DNA of 64,000 nucleotides, from NCBI RefSeq assembly GCF_002007205.1, contig NZ_LAZS01000006.1:620001-684000 (forward strand), read 5' to 3'. The DNA comes from Ensifer adhaerens. Its GTDB lineage: Bacteria > Pseudomonadota > Alphaproteobacteria > Rhizobiales > Rhizobiaceae. Under the pieces are notes generated by a model. That model was given only the letters and a program-made list of their open reading frames with translations. It ran no database searches and had not been told where the DNA came from. Below, one piece after another: positions 26,670 to 35,783 of this stretch. Numbering within the stretch: position 1 is the first letter of the stretch; each line of letters starts with the position of its first letter. The translations under genes were made by a program, and so were the position numbers.

Positions 26670-27905
26670 TCATTCCGCCGCAGGTTTTGCAGCCATACGC
26701 ACAGGCTGTGCGCGGTCGACGAAGACCGAGGCGAGAAAGATACCGAAGCCGGCAACACCGAGGACGGCACCGACGAGACCGGTGGAGGTCCAGCCGTAAC
26801 CGGCAGCGATCGAAACCCCGCCGAGCCAGGCGCCAAGCGCATTGGCGAGATTGAAGGCGGAGTGGCTAAGGGCAGCAGCCAGCGTCTGGGCCTCGCCGGC
26901 GACATCCATCAGCCGGGTCTGCACGCCCGGGACGACGGCAAAGCCACCGCCGATGAAGAGCACGTTGACGATGGCGATCCACGGATTGCCCATGGTGAAA
27001 TAGAAAAGCACATAGGCGAAGATGTTGAAGACGATGGCGATACCGATCGCCGGCATCAGCGCCCAGTCGGCAAGCCGCGCCCCGACGATGTTGCCGAGGA
27101 TCATGCCGGCACCGAAGACCGAAAGCATGATCGGCACATTGCCAAGCGAAACACCTGCGACTTCGGTCAGCGCCGGCGTGATGTAGCTGAAGACGGCGAA
27201 CATGCCGCCGCAGCCGATGGCGCAGATGCCGAGCATCAGCCAGACCTGCAGCTTGCCGAGCGCACCCAGTTCGCGAAGCGGCGTCGCCTTCGGGTTGCCC
27301 TTGTCCCGCGGTACGTGGGCAAAGGTGAGCGCCATGGTCAGGAGGCTGATGGCGCCGACGATGGCAAACGCGGAGCGCCAGCCGAGCGCCTGGCCGAACC
27401 AGGCGACGAGCGGCGTGCCGAAGAGGGTGGCGATGGTCAGCCCCATCATCACCCGGCCGACGGCGCGGGCCCGCTGGTGCGGCGCGGCAAGGCCGGCAGC
27501 CACCAGCGCGGCGACGCCGAAATAGGCGCCATGCGGCAGGCCCGTGAAGAAGCGCCCGGCAATCAGCGTGTAGAAATCCGGAGCGATGGCGCTCGCAAAA
27601 TTGCCGATAGCAAAAACCAGCATCAGCACCAAAAGCACCCGGAAGCGAGAGAAGCGGGCTGCGAGCACCGCGATCAGCGGCGCACCGACGACGACGCCGA
27701 GCGCATAGGCGCTGATGACCCAGCCGGCCTGTGGCACCGAGACCGATACGTCTTCGGCAACCTGCGGCAGGAGACCCATGATCGCGAACTCGCCGGTGCC
27801 GATCCCGAAGCCGCCAACGGCGAGCGCCACTTCGGCGGCGGAAACGCGGGCCCGGCGCGGATTGACGGCAGAAGAAAAGGCTTCGTCACACATGGGTTCG
27901 CTCAT
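26670..27905 (-). CDS. MFS transporter, DHA1/AraJ-like
   Basis: Major facilitator of 411 residues with twelve predicted helices, resembling the arabinose-efflux/YdhP/PbuE-like drug:H+ antiporter group. Motifs: first helix ALAVGGFGIGTGEFAIMGLLPQVAEDV, the loop 2-3 motif GAPLIAVLAARFSRFRVLL (G-x-x-x-D/A-R-x-x-R), and RFFTGLPHGAYFGVAALVAAGLA in helix 4. Substrate cannot be read from sequence. The ATG shown is preferred over a TTG two codons earlier. It diverges from fadD with about 340 bp between. Confidence 0.9.
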   Translation of the reverse strand: MSEPMCDEAFSSAVNPRRARVSAAEVALAVGGFGIGTGEFAIMGLLPQVAEDVSVSVPQAGWVISAYALGVVVGAPLIAVLAARFSRFRVLLVLMLVFAIGNFASAIAPDFYTLIAGRFFTGLPHGAYFGVAALVAAGLAAPHQRARAVGRVMMGLTIATLFGTPLVAWFGQALGWRSAFAIVGAISLLTMALTFAHVPRDKGNPKATPLRELGALGKLQVWLMLGICAIGCGGMFAVFSYITPALTEVAGVSLGNVPIMLSVFGAGMILGNIVGARLADWALMPAIGIAIVFNIFAYVLFYFTMGNPWIAIVNVLFIGGGFAVVPGVQTRLMDVAGEAQTLAAALSHSAFNLANALGAWLGGVSIAAGYGWTSTGLVGAVLGVAGFGIFLASVFVDRAQPVRMAAKPAAE

Positions 27906-28095
27906 GGGCAATGGCCAGTGTCGCCGGACCTTGCGGCCGGAGAAAAATCTGGGGGATATGTCGGCGGATGTTGGATTGGACCAACAGGGATATGCTGCAA
28001 TGCAATACAGGGTTTTCCGAGGCCAGGCAAAGCTTTTGCGGTTCTCGTCATACTTTTTCGCAGACGCCGCCGGCGCCTGTTAACCGTAAGCTCAG

Positions 28096-28122
28096 TTGAC
28101 GTTTACGTCAAAGTTATATAAT
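28096..28122 (+). promoter_or_regulatory. fadD promoter with overlapping palindromic operator
   Basis: A perfect palindrome at 28096-28111 (TTGACGT-TT-ACGTCAA) contains -35 TTGACG, and TATAAT lies at 28117-28122 after a 15-bp spacer. A protein bound to the palindrome would block RNA polymerase, so repression is likely. The core matches the palindrome at 6355. Similar sequences have been described for fatty-acid and branched-chain amino-acid regulators in proteobacteria. Confidence 0.7.
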
Positions 28123-28242
28123 CCCGAATCTCAGCTTGAAGAGGTGTCGCAAAAGCATCATCTTCATCGGCATGAGAGGATCAGGAGGGATTTTCTCAGG
28201 CCGCGATCAGGCCAGCCTGTGGCGACCAGAGGGAGAGAGGTC

Positions 28243-29943
28243 ATGGCGGAAGTCAGCGCACAACAGACGGGTATCAGCCCAGGCAAGATCTGGCTGAAAT
28301 CCTATCCACCCGGAATAGCCGCCGAAATCGGCCCCCTGCCCTACAAGTCGATCGGCGAATTCTTCGACCACGCCGTGGCCCGCTATTCGAGCCGTCCGGC
28401 CTTCACCTGCATGGGCAAGACGCTGAGCTTTGCCGATCTGAACGCGCAGTCCGCCAGGATCGGCGCCTGGCTGCAATCGCTCGGCCTTGTCAAGGGCGAC
28501 CGCGTCGCGGTGATGATGCCGAATGTCCTGCAGAACCCGGTCATAGTCTACGGCATCCTCAGGGCCGGTTTTACCGTCGTCAACGTCAACCCGCTCTACA
28601 CGCCGCGCGAGTTGCAGCACCAACTCACCGATTCCGGCGCCAAGGCGATCTTCGTTCTGGAAAATTTCGCTCACACCGTGCAGCAGGTGGTCGACAAGAC
28701 CTCGGTCAAGCACGTCGTCGTCGCGACCATGGGCGACATGCTCGGCCTGAAGGGCGCGATCGTCAATCTGGTGGTCCGCCGGGTCAAGAAGCTTGTTCCC
28801 GCCTGGTCGATCCCCGGCCACCTCTCGTTCAAGGACGTTCTTGCCAAGGGCGGGCGAGCCAAGCTGACGAAGCCGAACGTCGCTTCCAGCGACGTCGCCT
28901 TCCTGCAATATACCGGCGGCACGACCGGCGTCTCCAAGGGCGCGACGCTCACCCATTCGAACCTTCTGTCGAACATGGCGCAGATGGAAATCTGGTTTCA
29001 GACGGCGTTCCGCTCGCGCGCCCGGCCGGACAATCTCGTCTTCATGTGCGCGCTGCCGCTCTACCACATCTTCGCGCTGACGGTGAATTCGCTGATGGGC
29101 CTTGCCACCGGCGGCAACAACATCCTGATCCCCAATCCGCGCGACATTCCGGGCTTCGTCAAGGAACTCGGCAAGTACAAGACCAATATCTTCCCGGGCC
29201 TCAACACTCTGTTCAACGCGCTGATGAACAATGCGGAGTTCCAGAAGCTCGACTTTTCGTCGCTGATGCTGACCTTTGGCGGCGGCATGGCGATCCAGCG
29301 TCCGGTGGCGGAACGCTGGAAGCAGATGACCGGTTGCTCGATCGCCGAAGGCTACGGCCTGTCGGAGACCTCGCCTGTGGCAACAGCCAACATCCTCGAC
29401 GCAACCGAGTTCACCGGCACGATCGGCATGCCTATCCCGTCCACCGACGTGGAGATCCGCGACGACCAGGGCAGTACGCTGCCGATCGGCGAAGTCGGCG
29501 AGATCTGCATTCGCGGCCCGCAAGTGATGGTCGGTTACTGGCAGCGGCCGGACGAAACCGCCAAGGCGATCTCGCCGGATGGCTTCTTCCGTTCGGGCGA
29601 CATCGGCTTCATGAACGCCGACGGTCTCGTCAAGATCGTCGACCGCAAGAAGGACATGATCCTGGTTTCGGGTTTCAATGTCTTCCCGAACGAGATCGAG
29701 GAAGTAGCGATGACCCATCCGGGCATTCTCGAATGCGCTGCGATCGGCATTCCGGACGAGCATTCCGGCGAAGCGGTGAAGCTTTTCGTGGTCAAGAAGG
29801 ATCCCTCGCTGACGGAAGAGGAGGTCAAGCGCCATTGCGCCGCCAACCTCACCAACTACAAGCGCCCGCGTTTCGTCGAATTCCGCACCGAACTGCCGAA
29901 GACCAATGTCGGCAAGATCCTGCGCAAGGACCTGCGCGGGTAA
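28243..29943 (+). CDS. fadD: Long-chain acyl-CoA synthetase
   Basis: ATP-dependent fatty acid:CoA ligase of 566 residues that activates long-chain fatty acids for beta-oxidation or signalling. Motifs: the P-loop YTGGTTGVSKGATLTHSNL, a linker/A5 motif EGYGLSETSPV, the YWQRPDET and FFRSGDIGFMNADG segments, VDRKKDMILVSGFNVFPNEIEEV (A8) and the catalytic Lys in TNVGKILRKDLR. AGAGAGG precedes the ATG; an upstream in-frame start at 28096 lies within the promoter and is rejected. In S. meliloti FadD is linked to swarming and nodulation, which is known from the species, not from this sequence. Confidence 0.94.
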   Translation: MAEVSAQQTGISPGKIWLKSYPPGIAAEIGPLPYKSIGEFFDHAVARYSSRPAFTCMGKTLSFADLNAQSARIGAWLQSLGLVKGDRVAVMMPNVLQNPVIVYGILRAGFTVVNVNPLYTPRELQHQLTDSGAKAIFVLENFAHTVQQVVDKTSVKHVVVATMGDMLGLKGAIVNLVVRRVKKLVPAWSIPGHLSFKDVLAKGGRAKLTKPNVASSDVAFLQYTGGTTGVSKGATLTHSNLLSNMAQMEIWFQTAFRSRARPDNLVFMCALPLYHIFALTVNSLMGLATGGNNILIPNPRDIPGFVKELGKYKTNIFPGLNTLFNALMNNAEFQKLDFSSLMLTFGGGMAIQRPVAERWKQMTGCSIAEGYGLSETSPVATANILDATEFTGTIGMPIPSTDVEIRDDQGSTLPIGEVGEICIRGPQVMVGYWQRPDETAKAISPDGFFRSGDIGFMNADGLVKIVDRKKDMILVSGFNVFPNEIEEVAMTHPGILECAAIGIPDEHSGEAVKLFVVKKDPSLTEEEVKRHCAANLTNYKRPRFVEFRTELPKTNVGKILRKDLRG

Positions 29944-29978
29944 ACTACTGCAAAATTCAAACGATTTAAAAAATCCTG

Positions 29979-30001
29979 AAAACCGCCGCCTTGGCGGTTT
30001 T
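29979..30001 (+). terminator. Rho-independent terminator after fadD
   Basis: A 9-bp stem AAAACCGCC/GGCGGTTTT with a short loop lies 36 bp after the fadD stop; the A/T ends of the stem supply a U-rich tail. Confidence 0.75.
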
Positions 30002-30082
30002 CCAGTCTTGATTTGGTCCACTTAAAGCGAATAGCTACGCAGGCGATTGTCCGACACCCCTGTCCGACCAAGGAGCCCCGCG

Positions 30083-31708
30083 ATGAAAGCGCTTGTCGAC
30101 CAACTCAAAGCAACCGCCGCCGAGACCAACGCAACCGATATCCGCGCGGCCTTCGCCGCCGACGCAGAACGTTTCGCGCACTTCAGCACCACGCTCGGTG
30201 ACCTGCTGTTCGACTATTCGAAATGCGCCGTCAACGACAGGGTGCTGGATGGCCTCGAGGCGCTCGCCAAGGCCGCCAAGGTTGAGGAAAAGCGGGATGC
30301 CATGTTCCGCGGCGACATCATCAACATCACCGAGGAGCGCGCCGTGCTGCATACGGCGCTGCGCAACCGCGGCAACCGTCCGATGCTCGTCGACGGCAAG
30401 GACGTGATGCCCGACGTCAACGGCGTGCTTGCCGCCATGGGCGCCTTTGCCGACGGCATCCGCTCGGGCGCACTGAAAGGTGCGACAGGCAAGAAGATCA
30501 CCGATGTCGTCAACATCGGTATCGGCGGCTCCGACCTCGGCCCGGTCATGGCGACGCTGGCGCTCGCCCCCTTCCATGACGGCCCGCGCCTGCACTTCGT
30601 TTCCAACATCGATGGCGCCCATATCGCCGATACGCTGAAGCTGATCGATCCGGAAACGTCGCTCTTCATCATCGCCTCGAAGACGTTCACGACCATCGAG
30701 ACGATGACCAATGCGGCAACCGCCCGCGCCTTCATCGCCGGCAAGCTCGGCGAGGCCGCTGTCGGCCATCACTTCGCCGCGGTTTCGACCGCACTCGACA
30801 AGGTCGCCGCCTTCGGCATCGACCAGGCCCGCGTCTTCGGCTTCTGGGACTGGGTCGGCGGCCGCTACTCGATCTGGTCGGCGATCGGACTGCCGCTGAT
30901 GATCGCCGTCGGCAAGGAGAATTTCGGCCGCTTCCTCGACGGCGGCCATGCCATCGACGAGCATTTCCGCACCGCCCCGATCCGTCAGAACATTCCGGTG
31001 CTGCTCGGCCTTCTCGGCTTCTACCATCGCAACGTGCTCGGTTACCCGTCGCGCGCGATCCTGCCCTACGACCAGCGCCTGTCGCGCTTCCCCGCCTACC
31101 TGCAGCAGCTCGACATGGAATCGAACGGCAAGGCGGTGACGCTCGACAGCACGCCGGTCGAGTATTCGACCGGTCCGGTCGTCTGGGGCGAGCCCGGCAC
31201 CAACGGCCAGCACGCCTTCTACCAGCTCATCCACCAGGGCACGGACGTCATTCCCGCCGAGTTCATGATCGCCGCCAACGGGCATGAAAAGGATCTGCGC
31301 CATCAGCACGAGCTGCTGATCGCCAACTGCCTGGCACAGTCGGAAGCGCTGATGAAGGGCCGTACGCTCTCGGAAGCCAAGGCGCAGCTCACCGCCAAGG
31401 GCATGGCCGATGCCAAGGCCGACAGGATCGCGCCGCACCGCGTCTTTTCCGGCAATCGCCCGTCGCTGACGATCGTCTACGATCAGCTCGATCCCTTCGC
31501 GCTCGGCCGCCTGATCGCGCTCTACGAGCACCGCGTCTTCGTCGAAGGCGCGCTCTTCAACATCAACTCCTTCGACCAGTGGGGCGTCGAACTCGGCAAG
31601 GAACTGGCAACGGGCCTGCTTCCTGTCGTCGAAGGCAAGGAGAGTGCAGCCGGCCACGATTCGTCGACAGCAGGGCTGGTGGCAGCCCTGCTGAAGGCGG
31701 CCCGTTAA
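30083..31708 (+). CDS. pgi: Glucose-6-phosphate isomerase
   Basis: Interconverts glucose-6-phosphate and fructose-6-phosphate in the cytoplasm. The 541-residue protein has the phosphosugar-binding [28 protein letters not shown], the PGI signature block with [18 protein letters not shown], the catalytic [16 protein letters not shown] (Glu/His region) and the C-terminal QWGVELGK lysine. AGGAGCC precedes the ATG. Its position near frk and the frc transporter links fructose uptake to central sugar metabolism: fructose-6-phosphate from Frk is this enzyme's substrate. Confidence 0.96.
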   Translation: MKALVDQLKATAAETNATDIRAAFAADAERFAHFSTTLGDLLFDYSKCAVNDRVLDGLEALAKAAKVEEKRDAMFRGDIINITEERAVLHTALRNRGNRPMLVDGKDVMPDVNGVLAAMGAFADGIRSGALKGATGKKITDVVNIGIGGSDLGPVMATLALAPFHDGPRLHFVSNIDGAHIADTLKLIDPETSLFIIASKTFTTIETMTNAATARAFIAGKLGEAAVGHHFAAVSTALDKVAAFGIDQARVFGFWDWVGGRYSIWSAIGLPLMIAVGKENFGRFLDGGHAIDEHFRTAPIRQNIPVLLGLLGFYHRNVLGYPSRAILPYDQRLSRFPAYLQQLDMESNGKAVTLDSTPVEYSTGPVVWGEPGTNGQHAFYQLIHQGTDVIPAEFMIAANGHEKDLRHQHELLIANCLAQSEALMKGRTLSEAKAQLTAKGMADAKADRIAPHRVFSGNRPSLTIVYDQLDPFALGRLIALYEHRVFVEGALFNINSFDQWGVELGKELATGLLPVVEGKESAAGHDSSTAGLVAALLKAAR

Positions 31709-31744
31709 ACGGTTCAACCGGAACCGCACCGCTGCAAACGATCA

Positions 31745-31775
31745 AGGCCCGAGGCGCTCGTCGCTCCTCGGGCCT
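31745..31775 (+). terminator. Hairpin after pgi
   Basis: A perfect 10-bp stem AGGCCCGAGG/CCTCGGGCCT with an 11-nt loop lies 37 bp past the pgi stop. The T-run is missing. Confidence 0.55.
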
Positions 31776-31864
31776 ATCACATTGTGCAGGCTGGCAGCGC
31801 CGTACGCCCGCCGGGATCAGAACCTGCAGCAGTCGCAGAGGCTGGAACGAAACCAAAATCGCAA

Positions 31865-31896
31865 TTGACGAGAATTATTTATCGTTTTACGATAAA
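31865..31896 (+). promoter_or_regulatory. Promoter with embedded 19-bp palindromic operator
   Basis: -35 TTGACG (31865-31870), 17-bp spacer and -10 TACGAT (31888-31893) form a near-consensus promoter 33 bp before the DUF2975 gene. The perfect inverted repeat TTTATCGT-TTT-ACGATAAA (31878-31896) covers the -10 box. Binding by the XRE-type protein encoded two genes on would give simple autorepression. Confidence 0.7.
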
Positions 31897-31925
31897 AATA
31901 GAAGTCGATCGATAGAGGATTTTTT

Positions 31926-32480
31926 ATGACGGACCCCGCCAGGAGGCTGCGCAAGCTCAGCCGCTTCATGAAGGTCATGATCGTCCTGGGCGGCGCGCTG
32001 TTTTGCTCCGCGATCGTCTACATGCACTGGCAGATTCTTTTCGACCGGCAAGGTTTCGAACAGGGCATTCGCGATGTCGTCTTCCCCCGCCTGGGAGCGA
32101 TCACCCTTTCCTACCGCGCCATCGCCACGGTCGTCTTCCTGACGGCCATCAACAATGCGCTCATCATTGCCGGCCTCGCCTTTGCCTGGCAGCTTTTCGA
32201 CAGTTTCCAGCGCGGCGAAATCCTCTCCGGCCGCAATGGCGTTCTGTTGCGCCGGGTCGGGCTGACTGCGCTCGCCGGCGCGCTCTGCATGACCGTCAGC
32301 AACGGGATCGGCATTCTGGCCGTCACCTACGACAATCCGGGCGAAACGGGGCATGCGGTGGTCTTCGACATCAACGGCGGCACCATGATCGTGCTCTTGA
32401 TGGCAGGCCTCGTCGTCGGTCTTGGCCACGTGATGGTCATTGCGTCGGAGGTCGAGGCGGAGAACAGGGGCTTCGTCTGA
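31926..32480 (+). CDS. DUF2975 family membrane protein
   Basis: Integral membrane protein of 184 residues with four predicted helices (about 15-33, 60-85, 105-130 and 150-170), unknown in function. The arrangement and the basic N-terminus (MTDPARRLRKLSRFMK) fit the DUF2975/YoaS group. It is followed by a small Cro/C1-type regulator gene after only 3 bp; this pairing is widespread (yoaS-yozG in Bacillus), and the two proteins may form a membrane-anchored sensory switch, though no mechanism is established that I know of. GAGGA is 7 bp before the ATG. Confidence 0.85.
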   Translation: MTDPARRLRKLSRFMKVMIVLGGALFCSAIVYMHWQILFDRQGFEQGIRDVVFPRLGAITLSYRAIATVVFLTAINNALIIAGLAFAWQLFDSFQRGEILSGRNGVLLRRVGLTALAGALCMTVSNGIGILAVTYDNPGETGHAVVFDINGGTMIVLLMAGLVVGLGHVMVIASEVEAENRGFV

Positions 32481-32483
32481 CGC

Positions 32484-32699
32484 ATGCCGATCGTCGTGAA
32501 CCTCGATGTCATGCTGGCGAAGCGCAAGGTCCGCTCACGCGATCTCGCCGAGCAGGTGGGCATCACCGAGCAAAACATCTCGCTGCTGAAATCTGGGAAG
32601 GTGAAGGGCGTGCGCTTCGACACGCTGGAGAAGATCTGTGTCGCGCTCGATTGCCAGCCGGGCGATATCCTGGAATACCGCCCGGAACCGGATGAGTAG
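32484..32699 (+). CDS. XRE/Cro-type regulator, YozG-like
   Basis: A compact 71-residue helix-turn-helix protein: MPIVVNLDVMLAKRKVRSRDLAEQVGITEQNISLLKSGKVKG places the recognition helix at about residues 29-38, and FDTLEKICVALDCQPGDILEY is the conserved second half. It has no effector domain, so its signal may come from the DUF2975 partner. The operator at 31878-31896 is its probable target (inference from position). It ends just before the convergent frk gene. Confidence 0.88.
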   Translation: MPIVVNLDVMLAKRKVRSRDLAEQVGITEQNISLLKSGKVKGVRFDTLEKICVALDCQPGDILEYRPEPDE

Positions 32700-32707
32700 G
32701 AAACGGC

Positions 32708-33634
32708 TCAGAGCCCGATTTCGTGCTTCCACGGCGGGTTTGCCCCTGCCCTCGAAACCGTCACGGCCGCCGCCTTGGCGCCAAGCGCCAAAGCGTTGCG
32801 AACGGCGGTCTCGCCAAGATTGGCGACATCGGCCTTGGTCAGGAGGCCGGCGAGCTTCAGCGACGCCAGAACGCCGGCATCGAAGGTGTCACCGGCGCCG
32901 ACCGTATCGACCACCGTGACCTTTTCGCCGGCGACCTCGACCTTGTGGCGCGCCGTGTAGCCGACGGCGCCGTCAGCGCCCTTGGTGATCAGCACCAGTT
33001 TCGGTCCATGCGTCAGCCATTCGGCGGCGAGATCGTCGTGGCTGCCTTCCATGCCGAACCAGGCAAGGTCCTCGTCGGAGAACTTGATGATATCGGACAT
33101 CGCCGCCATGCGGTTCATGCGGGCGAGATGGGCGTCCCTGTCCTTGATGAAACCGGGGCGGATGTTCGGGTCGAAGGAGATCACCCGCTTCTCACATTCG
33201 CGCGTCATCAAGGCTTCATAGGTCGAGCCGCAGGGCTCGGGGATCAGGCTGATGGCGCCGAAGTGCAGCGCCTCGCAGAAATCGCCGAGCGCCGGCAGGT
33301 GCTCCCGGGTGATCATGCGGCCCGCCGTGTTCTCGTCGAAGAAAGCATAACTCGCATGGCCATTCACAAGCTTGACGAAGGCAAGCGTCGTGTGCAGCGA
33401 AAGCGTCGCGCAGGGACCGAAATCGACATTCGCCGCCTTCAAGGTCTCGCGCAGGATATCGCCGAACATGTCGTCGGAGAGGCCGGTGAAGAAGCCGGTC
33501 TGGATGCCGAGGCGTCCAAGCGCGATCGCCGTGTTGAAGATCGCGCCGCCGGCATAGGGCGCAAAGGCGCTTTCCCCAGCGGTGGTATCCCGTGGCAACA
33601 TGTCGATCAGCGCTTCACCGCAACATACGATCAT
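32708..33634 (-). CDS. frk: Fructokinase (PfkB family)
   Basis: Phosphorylates fructose to fructose-6-phosphate in the cytoplasm. The 308-residue ribokinase-fold protein has N-terminal MIVCCGEALIDMLP, the first PfkB signature GGAIFNTAIALGRLG, and the second signature DTVGAGDTFDAGVLASL with catalytic Asp. GGAGGAG lies ahead of the ATG. It stands between the XRE gene (convergent) and pyrE on the same strand. Fructose assignment follows from the nearby frc transporter and pgi and from memory of the rhizobial order; another sugar cannot be excluded on sequence alone. Confidence 0.88.
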   Translation of the reverse strand: MIVCCGEALIDMLPRDTTAGESAFAPYAGGAIFNTAIALGRLGIQTGFFTGLSDDMFGDILRETLKAANVDFGPCATLSLHTTLAFVKLVNGHASYAFFDENTAGRMITREHLPALGDFCEALHFGAISLIPEPCGSTYEALMTRECEKRVISFDPNIRPGFIKDRDAHLARMNRMAAMSDIIKFSDEDLAWFGMEGSHDDLAAEWLTHGPKLVLITKGADGAVGYTARHKVEVAGEKVTVVDTVGAGDTFDAGVLASLKLAGLLTKADVANLGETAVRNALALGAKAAAVTVSRAGANPPWKHEIGL

Positions 33635-33725
33635 CGGCTTCTCCTCCTCGATGGAATTTCAATCGATTTAAACAGAATAGCTCATGCGCCACGAAGCCCC
33701 GGCAGAACCGGGCCCTCGTCAGGCG

Positions 33726-34418
33726 TTATGCGAGGGCAGTCACACCGCCGTTGCGGCCCGACCAGGCAAGCGGCGCGTTGAGGAAGGCCTCGACTTCGCC
33801 GAGCGTCTTCTCGTCGAACAGCTTCTGCTCACGGGCGACCGCAAGCACATTGCGCCAGGTGGCGATCCAGTGCAGGTCGACGCCCTTGGCCTTCATCTCG
33901 CCGACCGCTTCCGGGAAGATGTCGTAGTAGAAGAGCGCAATGCCATGGTCGACGATGCCGCCAGCCGCACGAATGGCGTCGATGAACTTGAACATCGAGC
34001 CGCCGGCGGTCGTCAGGTCCTCGATGACGAGAACGCGCGCGCCCTCGGGCATGTGGCCCTCGATCTGGGCGTTGCGGCCGTGCCCCTTCGGCGCCTTGCG
34101 CACATAGATCATCGGCAGGCCTAGGCGTTCGGCAAGCATTGCGGCGAAGGGGATGCCGGCGGTCTCGCCGCCGGCGACCACGTCGAACTTCTCGAAACCG
34201 GCTTCACGCAGGATGCTGGCTGCGGCGAAATCCATGACCGCCGAGCGGATCCGCGGATAGGAAATCAGCTTGCGGCAGTCGATATAGACGGGGCTCGCCA
34301 TGCCGGACGAGAGCTTGTAGGGCTCGTCGGCGCTGAAGTGCACGGCCTTGATCTCCCAGAGCATCTTGGCGACCAGCTCGGCCATCACGGCCTTGTCGGT
34401 GAACGCGTTGGAAAACAT
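33726..34418 (-). CDS. pyrE: Orotate phosphoribosyltransferase
   Basis: Adds PRPP to orotate in pyrimidine synthesis. The 230-residue protein contains FSSG-like substrate segment ([18 protein letters not shown]), [17 protein letters not shown], the flexible lysine loop [16 protein letters not shown] and the PRPP motif [13 protein letters not shown]. Start chosen for AAGGAGAG 7 bp upstream. pyrC lies upstream on the same strand, with a long inverted repeat between them, so both genes of the pathway may be co-regulated. Confidence 0.95.
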   Translation of the reverse strand: MFSNAFTDKAVMAELVAKMLWEIKAVHFSADEPYKLSSGMASPVYIDCRKLISYPRIRSAVMDFAAASILREAGFEKFDVVAGGETAGIPFAAMLAERLGLPMIYVRKAPKGHGRNAQIEGHMPEGARVLVIEDLTTAGGSMFKFIDAIRAAGGIVDHGIALFYYDIFPEAVGEMKAKGVDLHWIATWRNVLAVAREQKLFDEKTLGEVEAFLNAPLAWSGRNGGVTALA

Positions 34419-34493
34419 CAATCTCTCCTTCAAAACTCTACAGCGCCGCGGGTCCGTTCAGACGCGCACAGGTCGCCGTACCATTTTTAACTG

Positions 34494-34540
34494 CTGCATA
34501 ATTTTGTCCTTGGATCCGTCCGATCCAAGGAATTATGCAG
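34494..34540. repeat. Long palindromic element between pyrC and pyrE
   Basis: Outer arms CTGCATAATT/AATTATGCAG and inner arms CCTTGGATC/GATCCAAGG make a 19-bp stem, with a 4-nt insertion in the left arm (TTGT). It begins 6 bp past the pyrC stop. It resembles a dispersed palindromic repeat I recall from rhizobial genomes. It may form a 3'-end hairpin for pyrC mRNA. Confidence 0.65.
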
Positions 34541-34546
34541 CGGCGA

Positions 34547-35584
34547 TCAGACGACGGCCCAGTGCAGCGGGAACATCGGATCGAACACGGTGACCGGACC
34601 GGCGCCGGTCTCGATCTTCTTCGGATAGGTGACGGCGTCCGCCTGCTTCCTGAGCGTGATCGTCTCCTCGTTGACCGGCAGGCCGTACCAGGCGGGACCG
34701 TTGAGCGAGGCGAAGGCTTCGAGCTTGTCGAGCGCGCCCTCCTCCTCGAACACATGCGCCAGGCAGCTCATGGTGTTGATCGAGGTGTAGATGCCGGCGC
34801 AGCCGCAGGCACATTCCTTCAGCGGGTCGACATGGGGTGCCGAGTCAGTGCCGAGGAAGAAGCGCTTGTCGCCGGAAACGGCAGCCGCGCGCAGTGCCAG
34901 GCGGTGGTTCTCGCGCTTGGCGACCGGCAGGCAGTAGTAGTGCGGCTTGATCCCGCCGACCAGAATGGCGTTGCGGTTGATGATCAGGTGATGGGTGGTG
35001 ATCGAACCGGCAAGGTTCGCCTTCGACGCCTTGATGTAGTCGATGCCGTCCTTGGTGGTGACGTGCTCCATCGTCACCTTCAGCTCCGGCAGGCGCCTGC
35101 GCAGGGGCTCGAGCACGGTTTCGATGAACACCGCCTCGCGATCGAAGATATCAACATCCGACGCGGTGACTTCGCCATGCACGCAGAGCGGCAGGCCGAT
35201 CTTTGCCATGCGCTCCAGCACCGGCATCGCCTCGTCGATGTTGCGCACACCGCTATGCGAATTGGTCGTGGCGCCCGCCGGGTAGAGCTTGACCGCCTTG
35301 ACGAGGCCGCTTCTGTGGCCAGCCTCGACATCGTCGGGATTGGTGCCGGCGGTGAGATAAAGCGTCATCAGCGGCTCGAAGCGGTCGCCCGCGGGAAGAG
35401 CCGCGAGAATGCGCTCGCGGTAGGCGCTGGCATCCGCTGTCGTGACGACCGGCGGCACCAGGTTGGGCATGATGATCGCGCGGGCGAAATGACGGCTGGT
35501 ATCGGCGATAACGCCCTTCAGCATGTCGCCGTCGCGAAGGTGAAGGTGCCAATCATCCGGGCGGCGGATAACGAGGTCTTGCAT
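34547..35584 (-). CDS. pyrC: Dihydroorotase, PyrC type
   Basis: Zinc amidohydrolase that closes carbamoyl-aspartate to dihydroorotate. The 345-residue protein matches the short E. coli-type class: [10 protein letters not shown] supplies the HxH metal ligands, [12 protein letters not shown] the carbamylated Lys, LPLCVHGE and TMEHVTT further His ligands, and FLGTDSAPH the catalytic Asp. The start after GGAGAACG is preferred to a GTG-like start 14 codons earlier. pyrE follows downstream. Confidence 0.95.
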   Translation of the reverse strand: MQDLVIRRPDDWHLHLRDGDMLKGVIADTSRHFARAIIMPNLVPPVVTTADASAYRERILAALPAGDRFEPLMTLYLTAGTNPDDVEAGHRSGLVKAVKLYPAGATTNSHSGVRNIDEAMPVLERMAKIGLPLCVHGEVTASDVDIFDREAVFIETVLEPLRRRLPELKVTMEHVTTKDGIDYIKASKANLAGSITTHHLIINRNAILVGGIKPHYYCLPVAKRENHRLALRAAAVSGDKRFFLGTDSAPHVDPLKECACGCAGIYTSINTMSCLAHVFEEEGALDKLEAFASLNGPAWYGLPVNEETITLRKQADAVTYPKKIETGAGPVTVFDPMFPLHWAVV

Positions 35585-35783
35585 GGTCAGCGTTCTCCTA
35601 GGTCGGAGCAGGATGCGGGCGAACAACCGCCGCAGGTATCCCTCTCCGGTGCTCGCGCCCGATCCGCGCGCGCAGCTTTGCGAGCCGGCGGGTGCGCGGG
35701 TGGCGGGCGGTTACTCATGTGGTGGAACCGCGTCTCGATAACACCAATGCCCCCGGAAACACAATCCGCAATCCGACCATCGT

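Noticed and set aside
28207-30021. 604-codon open frame antisense to fadD
   Set aside because: It is the complementary frame of a high-GC gene; its composition is Arg/His/Asp-rich without any domain, and fadD on the plus strand is unmistakable.
30035-31729. Long open frame antisense to pgi
   Set aside because: Mirror frame of pgi in GC-rich DNA, no ribosome site and no recognisable protein.
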